This document shows positions 12,068-21,500 of a stretch of DNA of 64,000 nt, in pieces. This DNA is from Syngnathus acus (Eukaryota > Chordata > Actinopteri > Syngnathiformes > Syngnathidae). A model generated the notes under the pieces. The model ran no database searches, had not been told where the DNA came from, and saw nothing but the letters and a program-made list of their open reading frames with translations. The stretch's first letter is position 1, and every line of letters begins with the position of its first letter. Where the stretch lies: the NCBI RefSeq assembly GCF_901709675.1, contig NC_051092.1:9380491-9444490 (forward strand). The letters run 5' to 3'. Both the position numbers and the translations under genes were made by a program.

Positions 12068-13610
12068 AATTATTTAATTAATATCCATCCATTTTCCGAA
12101 CCGCTTAGTCCCCACGGGGGTCGCGGGCGTGCTGGAGCCTATCCCAGCTGTCATCGGGCAGTAGGCGGGGGACACCCTGAACCGGTTGCCAGCCAATCGC
12201 AGGGCACACAGAGACAAACAACCATTTGCACTCGCACTCACACCTGGGGACAATCTGGAGTCTTCAATCGGCCTACCAAGCATGTTTTTGGGATGTGGGA
12301 GGAAACCGGAGTTCCTGGAGAAAACCCACGCGGGCCCGGGGAGAACATGCAAACTCCGCACAGGGAGGGCCGGAGGTGGAATTGAACCCGCACCCTCCTA
12401 ACTGTGAGGCGGACGTGCTACCCAGTGCGCCACCGAGCCGCTCTATTTAATTAATACTCTTAGTTAATTTATACAAGCATAGTTGCTCCATCAGAGCACA
12501 GACACGGCACACACAGCTCGGTAACTTTTCCATAACACATAAGGCAGAGCTCATTAACGTCATGACACATCGATACAAAACATTCAGTAGATAACAAGAC
12601 ATTCAGGTGATAACAGAACAAATGTCTGCCTTATGAGGATATGTTTTTCCTTCTTTTTCCCTCCCTTTTCTTCTCTTCCGTATTCCTGCTTGCGGACAGT
12701 ATAAAACATTCTGATCTGGAGTCTGGCGTGGTTGTTTTCATCTGCTGAAGTGCATTGTGTACTGACTGCCGTAAAACAACGCAAGATCTTGCAAATAAAA
12801 CACCAACTATGACCCCACATCTTTGTTTTCCTTGCTCAACGACAGACATCTTGAACAAATGCAACAACGTCAAGCACATACATTAGATTCACTCCTCTCT
12901 TCCACCTCGGCAGCCTCTCTTGATTCAATGACACTGTGCTGGCAACTTCATGACTTGTTTCTCTTTATTCTCACCATGCAGGCATTGGAGGTAACCTTGT
13001 CTCCATACAAGCAAGTCGCATTTCCACAAAATTACACATTAATTTTGCACATGGAGAGGTTCCTGAAGATCGTAAAAGATGCCACCAACCCTGCAGCACT
13101 TTCTTTGGTTCAGGTAAGTATCATTGAGTTCAGCAATTGATAAATGGGTCTCATGTTCACGATACCTGCATGCATAACTGTATGACTGATTTTGATTCAG
13201 AACCAAATCACAAATCTGCAAAGGTGCTACTTCTCATTGTCATTCCTGGTCAGCTGATTTTCTTATACGTCATTCACCTGATCAAAGGGTCCTATACCAT
13301 GCCTAGTGCTCTCTTCACATTCGCGTTCTTGACCGCTTCTTTAATTCAGGTGAGTCAGTCGGACGTGTGTTCCTGCTTAGTTTGCACACATTGTCCCTTT
13401 TTCATGCATTTTCTCATCTTTTCTGCTTTGCAGGTCTTTTCTTTGCTGTGTATAGCTGATTGTATGGTGCACTGTTTGTGGAGGAGGGGGAAAGATCCAG
13501 ACAGTTACTCTATACCCTATCTCACAGCTCTTGGTGATCTTTTGGGGACAGCTCTTCTCTCCCTGGCCTTCCTATTGCTTTGGTGGAGTGGAGACATTGG
13601 TGGGGGATAA
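630..13610 (+). CDS. slc41a2: SLC41 family Mg2+ transporter, closest to SLC41A2 (10 coding exons)
   Basis: This is a multi-pass membrane Mg2+ carrier with tandem MgtE-like domains. Coding exons read from splice sites and conserved protein are 630-974, 2822-2929, 6045-6116, 6220-6364, 7390-7536, 8035-8182, 8723-8802, 12982-13113, 13201-13349 and 13434-13610. All junction phases agree, and the joined product is about 501 aa, against about 510-570 for the family. Diagnostic motifs are '[14 protein letters not shown]' (exon 2), '[20 protein letters not shown]' (exon 5), 'SDPNLAGM' (exon 7) and '[20 protein letters not shown]' (exon 10). The wording around 'EKW-LIIGNLA-KQ' and '[12 protein letters not shown]' fits SLC41A2 better than A1 or A3 as I recall them. 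An in-frame ATG at 546 exists, but a pyrimidine-rich acceptor ending at 583 suggests that coding starts at 630, after a non-coding exon. The introns are full of transposon remnants. The paralogue assignment is less certain than the family. Confidence 0.85.
1160..1840 (+). mobile_element. Non-LTR retrotransposon endonuclease-domain remnant (intron 1 of slc41a2)
   Basis: Broken plus-strand frames read '[12 protein letters not shown]' near 1310 and then '[18 protein letters not shown]' and '[17 protein letters not shown]' at about 1575-1730. These are hallmarks of the APE-type endonuclease domain of fish LINEs. Two frames are needed to follow it, so there are frameshifts. The copy is truncated and has no reverse transcriptase. 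It is a dead fragment in the host intron. Confidence 0.75.
1840..1960 (+). repeat. Dispersed repeat unit, copy A
   Basis: A roughly 120-bp stretch with 'cattcttttctggtcac', 'aactggc' and 'ctatacatt' is shared with 3805-3945. It abuts the broken end of the endonuclease-domain LINE. Family unknown. Confidence 0.5.
1965..2415 (+). mobile_element. LTR-like element, probable solo LTR
   Basis: The order of signals is that of an LTR: a TATA box 'cctataaaag' near 2225, then a polyadenylation signal 'aataaag' near 2343, and an end at '...gtgttaca' near 2412. The text 'gaggtaatgccagagg' upstream of the TATA box is close to the equivalent part of the LTRs at 3225 and 9228, so they are related. No internal coding region follows. 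The exact left border was not resolved. Confidence 0.5.
2656..2704. repeat. (ACAT)n microsatellite
   Basis: A run of 'acat' units is interrupted near its end. It lies about 120 bp before slc41a2 exon 2. Confidence 0.9.
2995..3110. repeat. MITE-like repeat fragment
   Basis: It contains 'cgtatttttcggacgataag' followed by two 'gtataagtcgcac'-type units, the same family as 107-218. It sits just after the exon 2 splice donor of slc41a2. Confidence 0.5.
3165..3690 (+). mobile_element. LTR-like element, copy 1 (intron 2 of slc41a2)
   Basis: The segment from about 3225 to 3612 is nearly identical to 9228-9612. I saw single-base differences, for example 'cctataaata' here against 'ccaataaata' there in the TATA position. 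The left and right flanks differ from the other copy. The sequence is non-coding, with a TATA-like box and an A/T-rich tail, as in a retroelement LTR. Confidence 0.65.
3805..3945 (+). repeat. Dispersed repeat unit, copy B
   Basis: Second copy of the unit at 1840-1960, sharing 'cgttcttttctggtcacca' and 'ctatacatt'. Family unknown. Confidence 0.5.
3946..6044. other. Rest of slc41a2 intron 2, no gene
   Basis: No conserved reading frame was seen. About 4440-4720 has several 'agtcatga'-type near-repeats and may be an eroded LTR, but I could not define borders. The rest is unique-looking A/T-rich sequence. Confidence 0.4.
7252..7330. repeat. Pyrimidine-rich (CT/CCCT)n simple repeat
   Basis: A low-complexity stretch preceded by irregular 'atgcatccatta' units. 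It lies 60 bp upstream of slc41a2 exon 5. Confidence 0.85.
9228..9935 (+). mobile_element. LTR copy 2 with tRNA-Lys-type primer-binding site (intron 7 of slc41a2)
   Basis: The first 385 bp match the LTR core at 3225-3612. The segment then continues with sequence absent from copy 1 and ends in 'gtttgaca' at 9914. Three bases further on, 9918 begins 'tggcgcccaacgagttgagg', which resembles a primer-binding site for a tRNA-Lys 3' end in its first 11 bases. No gag or pol frame follows before 10,550, so the element is a remnant. The same 'TTTGACA + PBS' join occurs at 17,431-17,456. Confidence 0.6.
10618..11235 (-). mobile_element. LINE 3' end: C-terminal piece of ORF2 plus 3' UTR
   Basis: On the minus strand a frame of about 100 codons from 11,235 to 10,909 reads '[18 protein letters not shown]' and '[19 protein letters not shown]'. 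This matches the C-terminal tail of the reverse-transcriptase ORF of L2/CR1-like fish LINEs. It is followed by a 3' UTR with 'tttgactttgac'-like text and A/T-rich tetranucleotides. The 3' UTR alone recurs at 49,298-49,530, and a short piece at 33,843-33,905. The copy is 5'-truncated and lies in slc41a2 intron 7. Confidence 0.7.
11706..11775. repeat. Short dispersed repeat ('caagtttatttatatagccc' type)
   Basis: A short motif block very common in fish genomes. A second copy is at 13,846-13,890. Confidence 0.55.
11982..12067. repeat. (ATCT)n microsatellite
   Basis: About 20 perfect tetranucleotide units, directly left of the SINE insertion at 12,083. Confidence 0.95.
12083..12443 (-). mobile_element. 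tRNA-derived SINE with perfect 12-bp target duplication
   Basis: Read on the minus strand, the head has a box A-like 'tggcgcactgggtagc' and a box B-like 'gggttcaattcc', as in a tRNA-derived pol III promoter. It is followed by a body of about 300 bp and a tail of 'ggat' units. The flanking 12-mer 'tatttaattaat' occurs at 12,071-12,082 and again at 12,444-12,455. That marks one complete insertion, probably recent. Other copies are at 38,050, 44,548, 48,810 and 54,617. Confidence 0.8.
12470..12850 (+). mobile_element. LTR-like fragment related to the 1965-2415 element
   Basis: It has a 'cagtataaaac' TATA-like box near 12,698. Near 12,790, 'cttgcaaataaa' is followed by 'accaact' and 'catctttg', mirroring 2336-2375. 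It lies in intron 7 of slc41a2, about 130 bp before exon 8. Borders are approximate. Confidence 0.4.
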
Positions 13611-13671
13611 GCTCAAAGGAGGAATGTGATATTACTGAAAAGTGTTTGTGTGTTTGAATATGAGAGGACAA

Positions 13672-13677
13672 AATAAA
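13672..13677 (+). promoter_or_regulatory. Polyadenylation signal of slc41a2
   Basis: AATAAA lies 62 bp after the slc41a2 stop codon, on the coding strand. Confidence 0.5.
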
Positions 13678-13845
13678 TCAGCGTGTTGTATAGTTCGATG
13701 CCAGACAGATAGATATAAACCATTTTAAAAATGTTTTTGAATGTGTCAGGTCTATGCACCATCAGATATTTCTTTACACACTGAAAACAAGAAGAGAAAA
13801 CAACCAGTTATTGATTTTCTCGCTCAGTTTCAGTCTCCATCAGTT

Positions 13846-13890
13846 CTAGTCAAGTCAAGTTTATTTATATAGCCCTAAATCACAAGCAAA
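13846..13890. repeat. Short dispersed repeat, second copy
   Basis: It shares 'caagtttatttatatagccctaaatcacaagc' content with 11,706-11,775. Confidence 0.5.
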
Positions 13891-14082
13891 AAATGTCCGA
13901 TTTAGTTATAGTTCATATATATACAATGATTAGTTTAACTAAGTAAGTATTCAGAAGTATGCATAAAGTGAATAATGTGTTATTCTGAAGAATGGAGAAT
14001 GGAAAATATGGAATAAACAATTTTGGCATAGAATGTGATAACAAAAGCAAAAACATGAGCCAAGATCATTACTGTCTGGGGA

Positions 14083-14083
<1 letters not shown>

Positions 14084-14128
<45 letters not shown>

Positions 14129-14129
14129 T
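14084..14129. repeat. (GA)n followed by a G run
   Basis: A simple-sequence tract with about 17 GA units and then poly-G. Confidence 0.9.
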
Positions 14130-14194
14130 GATATCTATCTAATAACGATCCATATTATACTCTATATTTGTTTTAATCAATCCCATCAAATATA

Positions 14195-14910
14195 AATCTT
14201 GAGAACAGTTGCCGTATCATTCCGGTATCGACTCCCTTTGTGCGGGGTTGTATCGACATTCGTATCAATCCGCCCGCCAACTCGTCATACGAATGTGAAA
14301 AGAAACTGCAGGAGCGGAAGGAAAAGAGGAACTATTTTGCGTGCCGACCAGTTAAGAAGACGCTACCGCAGCTGTGGATGCTGATGGCAATTCTTTTTCA
14401 AGCTTCCTGGATGTATTTTTGCTTCAAAAGTGACGATCATTATTTGTATAAGCGTTTGGTCTGTGGAAACGGTAAGCTTATGTTACTTGATTCTCCCCCA
14501 CCCTTTTTTCCCCCAATCACATGTGGTCGAAAAGTTTGTCCCAATTCTGGTCGAATTAGCGGATGGAAGGACTTGCAACTTTGGAACCCTGTAGACAAAG
14601 TCCTTTTTCGCCATAGAATGAGAGACGACGTGATTGTCAAGCGGTTTTTATTTATTTTCCAATCACTGTCGAATCGGAAAAATATGATTTGCCACCTGGT
14701 ATTTATCCAATTGAGCTTGTATGGTGGTTGTTGGGGACAGCGGCGCAATCTCCCTTTGTACGAATGAATATGAACGTGCTCCAACGAACAAGGAATACGT
14801 ATTGTGCATTTAACATTACACGCCTTGCGACTCGTCATGTAAAGGTGATCGATCGTGTGTTCGTAACAGAAGCCCACTTAATACGTGTGTTCGCAGCGAG
14901 TTGAACATGC
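14195..14910. other. Unassigned stretch with overlapping open frames
   Basis: Open frames of up to 175 codons on the plus strand and 145 on the minus strand overlap here. None shows a domain that I recognise. The motifs 'ctccctttgt' and 'actcgtcat' each occur once near the left end and once near the right end, in the same order. This hints at an eroded repeat with terminal direct repeats, but the match is weak. Confidence 0.25.
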
Positions 14911-15057
14911 TGTTCCCCCCCCCACCCTATACTTCTCCTTTTCTTCTCGATTTTTTTCTTCCTTCTCTTTTATATATTCTTTAATCTCTCTCATATTTAT
15001 CTTTCTTGTCAATTTCTCTCGTCATTAGAAAAAGTTCCATGGGATCACAGTGAACCC

Positions 15058-15165
15058 TCGTTTTTCGCGGGTTACGTTCAAAAAAGAACCCGTAATAGGC
15101 GAAATCCGTAAAGTAGTAACCTTTATTTGTTTTACAATTATTAGACAATAAAATGCTCCTCTCTG
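15058..15165. repeat. Short DNA-element fragment
   Basis: The text 'cctcgtttttcgcgggttac' followed by 'acccgtaataggcgaaatcc' is typical of an abundant vertebrate MITE. One end only; family not named. Confidence 0.35.
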
Positions 15166-15204
15166 CTTTTGCGTGCCGGCCAGGCTGACGCGGCCTCGCG
15201 CTGG

Positions 15205-16165
15205 GCCATGAGTCCCTCACCCATTTTGAAACCTGCATCTCTACAATAAAAGCATGGCTGACCCACAACTTTCTCAAACTCAACAGTGACAAAACAGAGC
15301 TCCTCCTCATAGGCACTAAATCCTCCCTTAATAAAACTGGATCCATCACACTCACCATTGACTCCTCAAACATCACTCCCTCCCCTCTGGCACGCAACCT
15401 TGGCATTATTTTTGACCCCACACTGTCCTTTCAACCTCATGTTAGCTCAGTTGTCAAGACCTCCTACTTCCACCTCCGACGCATCGCCAAAATCCGGCAC
15501 TGCCTTTCTCTCCCTGCCGCTGAATCTCTCATCCACGCCTTCATCTCATCCCGGCTTGACTACTGCAACTCCCTTCTCACTGGAATCACTGCTCACTCAC
15601 TCCATAGACTTCAACTAGTCCAAAACTCTGCTGCCCGCCTCCTTACCCACACCTGGTCCCGTGAACACATCACTCCTGTTCTCCACTCTCTTCACTGGCT
15701 CCCCATTAAGGAGCGTATCATTTTCAAGATACTCCTCCTCACCTTCAAAGCCCTTCACCACCTGGCTCCCACTTACCTATCCGACCTCCTTGTCCCCTAC
15801 TGCCCCAACCGTCCCCTCCGATCCTCCAATACTTCACGTCTGACAGTCCCAAAATCTAAACTCAAATCTTTCGGTGACGGAGCCTTCTCCTGCACATCAC
15901 CCCGACTCTGGAACTCTCTCCCTCAGTCTGTCTGTGACTCACCCACACTCCCCATATTTAAGTCCCGTTTAAAAACTTACCTCTTCTCCCAAGCTCATGA
16001 CCTCCCCTACCCATAACTGGTTTCCTCTTCTTAATTTTATCCGATTGTTTCTTCCCCGTCCCCCTCCCCTCATGTATGTCTTTGCCTTGTTCCCTGTAAG
16101 CGTCTTTGGGTTTTTGAAAAGCGCTATACAAATTTAATGAATTATTATTATTATTATTATTATTA
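15205..16165 (+). mobile_element. L2/Maui-type LINE, 3' part of the reverse-transcriptase ORF
   Basis: Across shifting frames the plus strand encodes the C-terminal half of an L2-clade reverse-transcriptase polyprotein. Recognisable pieces are the 'SRLDYCNSLL' block (about 15,550), 'LQNSAARLLTHT' (about 15,620), 'HWLPIK' (about 15,700) and a 'PRLWNSLP' block (about 15,900). The 3' end 'gcgctatacaaatttaatga' runs into (ATT)n, the usual L2 3' microsatellite tail. The copy is 5'-truncated and broken, so not active. Confidence 0.8.
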
Positions 16166-16705
16166 CGAGTCATCCGCACAAGACTCTTATCATTTTATTT
16201 TTAAACACTCTATTGTACTTTTAAATACGTTTATTGTATTTTAAACACTTTTCTAAACATTTTTAAGTGTAAAGGTGACACGTCCCTGCATCCGCACAAG
16301 ACATTTCTAATTTTATCTTTGAACACTTTATTGTATTTTTAAACATTTAAACATTTTAAACTGTAAACGTGTCACGGTTCCGCTCTGCTATTGCTGAGGC
16401 GCCCCCGCAGCCCAGCGCGACGGCATCCGCACATTGCTCAGAGGCACGCTCTGCGCTAGTCCTCATTGCCGGCCGCTGTCCTAAATCCTGGATGGCAGTG
16501 CTTTTTTCCTACGTGCGCGGCAGCCAGCCGTGCACCTAGCGCTTTTCCTCAGTGAGTGCACGCCCCGCGCTATCAGTGCTCATTGCCGTTGTCACAACGT
16601 TTTCTGCACGCCGCTGCATTTTTCCTTTGTGTCACGTCTCAGCTCTCACCCCGCTGGTTGGCTCATGCGCCTTGTCAAGTGTCATGGTGGCTAGATGGTA
16701 CAGAT

Positions 16706-17046
16706 CAGGGGTGGCCAACCAGTCAGAGACTAAGAGCCACATCATACACATGAGCACACATGAACATCACCTCATCCTTTCCTCTTGCACGCACGCACAC
16801 ACGATTGACGATTTCCATCACAGGCTTCATGACGTTGTTTAAATTCAATGATTTAGACATGAGTTGCTCCCTGTGGATGATACAGTGAGAATTCCAAAAC
16901 TCGGGAAATGTTTGGTTAGCTTTGCGCAGCCCCACTAGTCTGTTCACAGATCCGATCATGGCTGGCGCTCCATCCGTGGCTATTGCAGTTAGCTTCCGTA
17001 TGGGCAGATTTGTTTCCGCAAATGCAGCCATCATTATTTCTTTCAC
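16706..17046 (-). mobile_element. hAT-type transposase fragment (GTF2IRD2/ZBED-like) with one terminus
   Basis: The minus-strand frame reads 'TAIATDGAPAMIGS' and 'FWNSHCIIHREQL', the conserved core of Charlie-like hAT transposases also seen in domesticated GTF2IRD2/ZBED5 genes. At 16,706 'caggggtggccaacc' fits a hAT terminal inverted repeat. The fragment is about 100 codons, has no DDE residues that I can place with confidence, and is cut off on the right. Treat as a pseudogene fragment. Confidence 0.7.
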
Positions 17047-17059
17047 ACCAGCTTACGGC

Positions 17060-17456
17060 GTTCGCTTTTCCCTTGACGGCTGACCTATCTTTTTGAACAA
17101 ATTCGGAATTTGGGTTAGGGTTTAGGGTTACTCACTCTACCTATTCCACTCAATAGCCATTTTATCCTTTGTCCCCTTCTCCCGGTTAGAGCTTCATGCA
17201 AAACACTACCGCTTTTGTCCATATGGTGCCGCCTTTATTAATGAAAACTGAATTCTGTCTCGTTCAGTTTTAAGATGGCCTGGTGCTCTAACTTGAGGTA
17301 GTTGGACAAGTCTGTCTACACCAGCTTAGGAAACTTTCATCTCCCTGAGTGCCTCGTTACAGTGAATAGAGACCGAGGAAAGTTTGAAAGCTGGTGAGGA
17401 CTGACCCTACAAGTCCTGCAGTAAGCCCGGTTTGACATGTGGCGCCCAACGTGGGG
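17060..17456 (+). mobile_element. LTR 3' part with tRNA-Lys-type primer-binding site
   Basis: The sequence ends in 'tttgaca' at 17,437. It is followed from 17,440 by 'tggcgcccaacgtgggg', which is complementary to the 3' end of tRNA-Lys as used by several retroelements. No gag or pol frame follows: a hAT-like terminus begins at about 17,473. The left border is not defined. Confidence 0.55.
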
Positions 17457-17472
17457 TGCAAAGTTGTATAAA

Positions 17473-17700
17473 GCAGTGGTCTCCAACCCACGGGCCGCGG
17501 AAAGGTACGGGTCCGTGGATCATTTGGTTACAGGATGCACAAGAAAGCATAAATAACTTGCATTATTTCAGTTTTATTTACCGGAGTCTGGACAATCTCT
17601 TATTTTGAAAAAATTGACCGCATTCTCTTCTACATATCATGACGTGAACATAACATTACTCAGGTTATATTGTTGGAGTAAAGTTAGGAGAACGCTGTGA
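17473..17700. mobile_element. hAT-like terminal fragment
   Basis: It starts 'cagtggtctccaacc' followed by 'cgggccgcgg', a frequent hAT terminus in vertebrates. The other end was not located, so the right border is a guess. Confidence 0.4.
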
Positions 17701-17929
17701 GTAAAGTTTCACAGGTGTTTGCATACAGAATTCCACCATGGAACTAAATATTGAAGGGTGTTGGGACTGTAATGTGCGTTCTTTCTATTCCTTGTTATAC
17801 AAGCATGTTCAGTAAAGTTTTTTGCGACACACCTGTGTTTCCTTTCCTTCGGCACCGCAATATCATTGTTTTTATGTTTAATTCTATTTTGTTGTATTTA
17901 CCGCCACACCTTAAAAGCCGGTGTCAGCA

Positions 17930-18060
17930 CCACATCCACTCGGTGTTCAGATTGGCTCGCTAACGCTTTTGAAGACATCACATTATACGATTGGCTGAAA
18001 AGACGGTACGGTGATGTTTAAGATTATAGTTGGTCTATTTTGCGGAGATAGAATTGTAGT
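17930..18060 (+). promoter_or_regulatory. Candidate resf1 promoter (two inverted CCAAT boxes)
   Basis: Two 'gattggct' motifs (inverted CCAAT) occur at about 17,950 and 17,990, some 40 bp apart. They precede the large coding exon by about 540 bp. A 5' non-coding exon in this area is likely, because the coding exon begins with a splice acceptor ('cacccctag', ending 18,517). The evidence is motif-level only. Confidence 0.3.
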
Positions 18061-18532
18061 TCAAACATAAGATATTTGCCAAGAAACTTCTAACAACGTG
18101 CAGTTGGTGATTATTTGATTCATTGATGCTTTCCACATTTGATTTTGATTAGTTTTTTCTGAAATTGCTTTCAGACGTTTTCTTCGCAAAAATCGTGACG
18201 TCGTCAAACACCCTTCCCTGAAAATATTGTCTGACAAAAATCTGGTCCGTGGTGCTAAAAATGTAGGGGATTGCTGGTGTAAAGCACTCCTGGTGCTTGT
18301 GAGGATGAAAGACAGATCCTGTCTCGTCTAATGTTTGTGTGAAATGCAAGGCTGATTGAATTATTTTGTCATAAATCGGACTAATTCAAAATGTATGTGG
18401 CAATGAGGAGACGTTGAAATCAACCCTACAATTTACATATTCTCAACGTGCTCAACATCTTTATATTGTGAATTCTTATATTGTGAATTCTTGTTTTTCT
18501 CCTGGATTCACCCCTAGGATAATCACAGGAAA

Positions 18533-21500
18533 ATGTATCTGACATGGCAAAGTGGACCATACCAAGGACCTCTCTCATCGTCACAATGTCAAGCCCAACT
18601 TGCCCCTCACGCAGTAAATCCACAACAGAATGTGTTTTCTTCTGATGGCAGCGGTCCATCGAACCGGCACACTGACGGCTCTCGTCAAACAGCTTGTGGG
18701 TCGCGTTTTGCCTACCAGAATCCAACTGTCAATCCGCAGAACCCACCTTCTAATGTGCAAGGTAGACAGCCATTCCATCTAAATGGACATCAAAATGCTG
18801 TCAATCATTCTAATTCATCAGTTCAGTATGGGACTCACCAAATGTCAACGGTGCATTATCAAGATGGGACGAGACACCTTTTCTGGCATTACAATCCACA
18901 ATCAACCAGACAGGAGAGTAACAACATTGCACCTGCTCTTCAAAATACCATGATTAATGAGAGGTTAAATCAAGTCTTTAACCAAGTCTTCACCCAATCT
19001 CAATTGGTCACTTGTACGACAACCCCACCTCAAGTCAGACACAACGTTTCAAGGACTGCACATAACATTCCAGTTGCTTCAGTCAACAGAACCCAAAATG
19101 CACCATATCTTTCTGCCCAGAATAGAAATGTTGTTTCCAGCAGTCCCAAACAATCCATTGTAAGTGCCCTACCTACCCGTCGGAGTTTGCAAGTTTCCGG
19201 TTTGAATCAGCCGACAGAGCAATTTTCACCCACTGTCGTGGCTGGTAGTAAAACAATGTTCATCCCAACAGCAGAGACGATGCATCGTGTAATTGTGACA
19301 GCTATCCAAAAATCCACTTGTCAACAAACTATAACACAACAAAACGAAGGGCAGGTTACAAAAGACTTACCGGCATGGTGTTTTAAAAAAAATCCACTAC
19401 TAGCGCAGTTGCTACAGGGCGCAGGATCAGAGAGTGATAGCGCACAGTCACCACCAACTAATAGACTGAATAACAATTCCATTCCTTCTAAAGTCATCGC
19501 TGTGGTGCAGCCATTGTCTGCAATCAACCGTTCCTTAACACACAATGTTAATTTACCCACAGTAGACGCACAGAAGACTACTAAAGAGGATGGTATGGGT
19601 CCCACGGAAAGTGAAACTCAGCCACAGTTCAACAAATGTCAGAGTAGGCATACATCAGCTCCACGGCACACTGATGACACACTAAGTAAAGGGCAGAGTA
19701 TGCATCCTACACCTACCAAACATGCAGATAAAGACAATTCTGTTGGAGCATGTGCTTCACAGCCGGTAACATTTGAAATTCCAGAAAAAGGCTTAGGGGC
19801 AAATAACAAGGAGATGTCACCTGATCCGAAACCTTGTACCATTGAACTGTCCTCTCTCCCAACAATTAAGTGGACTCGGAAAGAATTAGTTTCTATTAGT
19901 GGAGGAATTGAGATGGTATGTGCACCTAAAGATGATTTACGAAAAGATTTATTCATCCAGTTTTGGGGTGCGAACATCAACCATTTTTCTTGTTCTGTGA
20001 AGGCTCTCCCTTCCTTGATGCAATGTGTTGTTCCATTTTGTGCCAAATATGTAAGAGAAGACACTGTTGTGGTGACACAGGTGGCCCCCTCGTCTGTTGA
20101 TCAACTGAAAAACTATCATGCTTTGGAAGACGGCGAGGTTTACACGGAACAGCCCTACACGTCATCATGGTTGAATCTAAACGAACAGATGGATGATATT
20201 GACAAAGAGTTTGGCCCCAATGTTTACAGATATATACGTTTCAACCAGCCGGATCCAGTTAAAAGAGCCGCCAGCATTTCATCACAAAATGTTAGTAACG
20301 TTCCCAGACCTGACAGTGACATAGAAGACAAAGAATGTAATGACCCCCTCCACTTTGAAATCCAGGTTTTGTCACCCGAAAAAGCAAAAGCTATCTATGA
20401 GCAAGGCCATGTTGGAATGTCACAAAACACAGAAATTATGAGTGAACCAGAATTAGTTGCAAATGATATTGCTGTGGTAGATGGGCCACTTGAAGATCAT
20501 GTTACCAGCAGATCAAAAATCGCTGATCCCTTGAAACATTTCTGCTGTGTTGCAAAGTGGAAAGAAATCATTTTGGGTTCCAAAACACCTTTGAATGATA
20601 AGTGCCAGTGTAAGGAAGAACTGTGCGATTTCACGAAGAAACGAAAAGAAATGAACTGTCCACAGTTCACAATAGAACCAGATCTGCAAGAGACACCGGA
20701 AGGAGACACGGCATCTAAAAGTCAGGAGCAAATGTCCTTCAGCCTTCCGACAATAAGTTGGCTGGAAATATGCAATGACATCAGCGAGACCTTTGAATTA
20801 AATGACGACGAGGAAACAAATGACCAGCACGGGCCACCGCCAAAAGGAAGCCAGGCCACAATCATAAGTGACCACAAAGAATGTGTCTCTAATTGTGACC
20901 TACTCGACCGCATTGATGAGAATGAAGAGGATTTTAACAAAACTCAGCCCGAACCTGCCGAACGTTCAACTGAAAGCCCCACCAGTGACACTGCGGACAG
21001 TGAAGAGGATTCTTACAAAGCCCAGCTCAAACCTGCAGAAAGTTGCCTGTCAAGGGAAAGCCACACCAGTGACGGTGATTCCTCGACGGAAAATCCAATT
21101 CTGGCCCCTATGTCACCCAACAATGAGCATGTTAAACAAGCTCCAACAGCATCTTCACATGTGACAAAGTCACCTTTGGCAACTGAACAACAGATACAAT
21201 GCTGTGAAAAGTCTGGAAGTCAGAAAGATATCAGTATAGCTGGGACACATGAAACCGATGAAAGAAAACGGAAGAGACTGAGCAACCCCAACAGTATTTT
21301 TCCATACCTGAAGAAGCTGATGTGCAAAAACGTGGAATCACATGGAGTCAATGTTTCAAAAAATAACATTAATGAGTCTGATGACGAACCTTTGGTGTCA
21401 ATTAAGAAAACTGTCAAACTGGTGCTCTTTGGATCTGTACAACAAGAAAAGCGTGCATCAAATAATCATGACAGCGGACTACTAAAACCACCGAAAGTTG

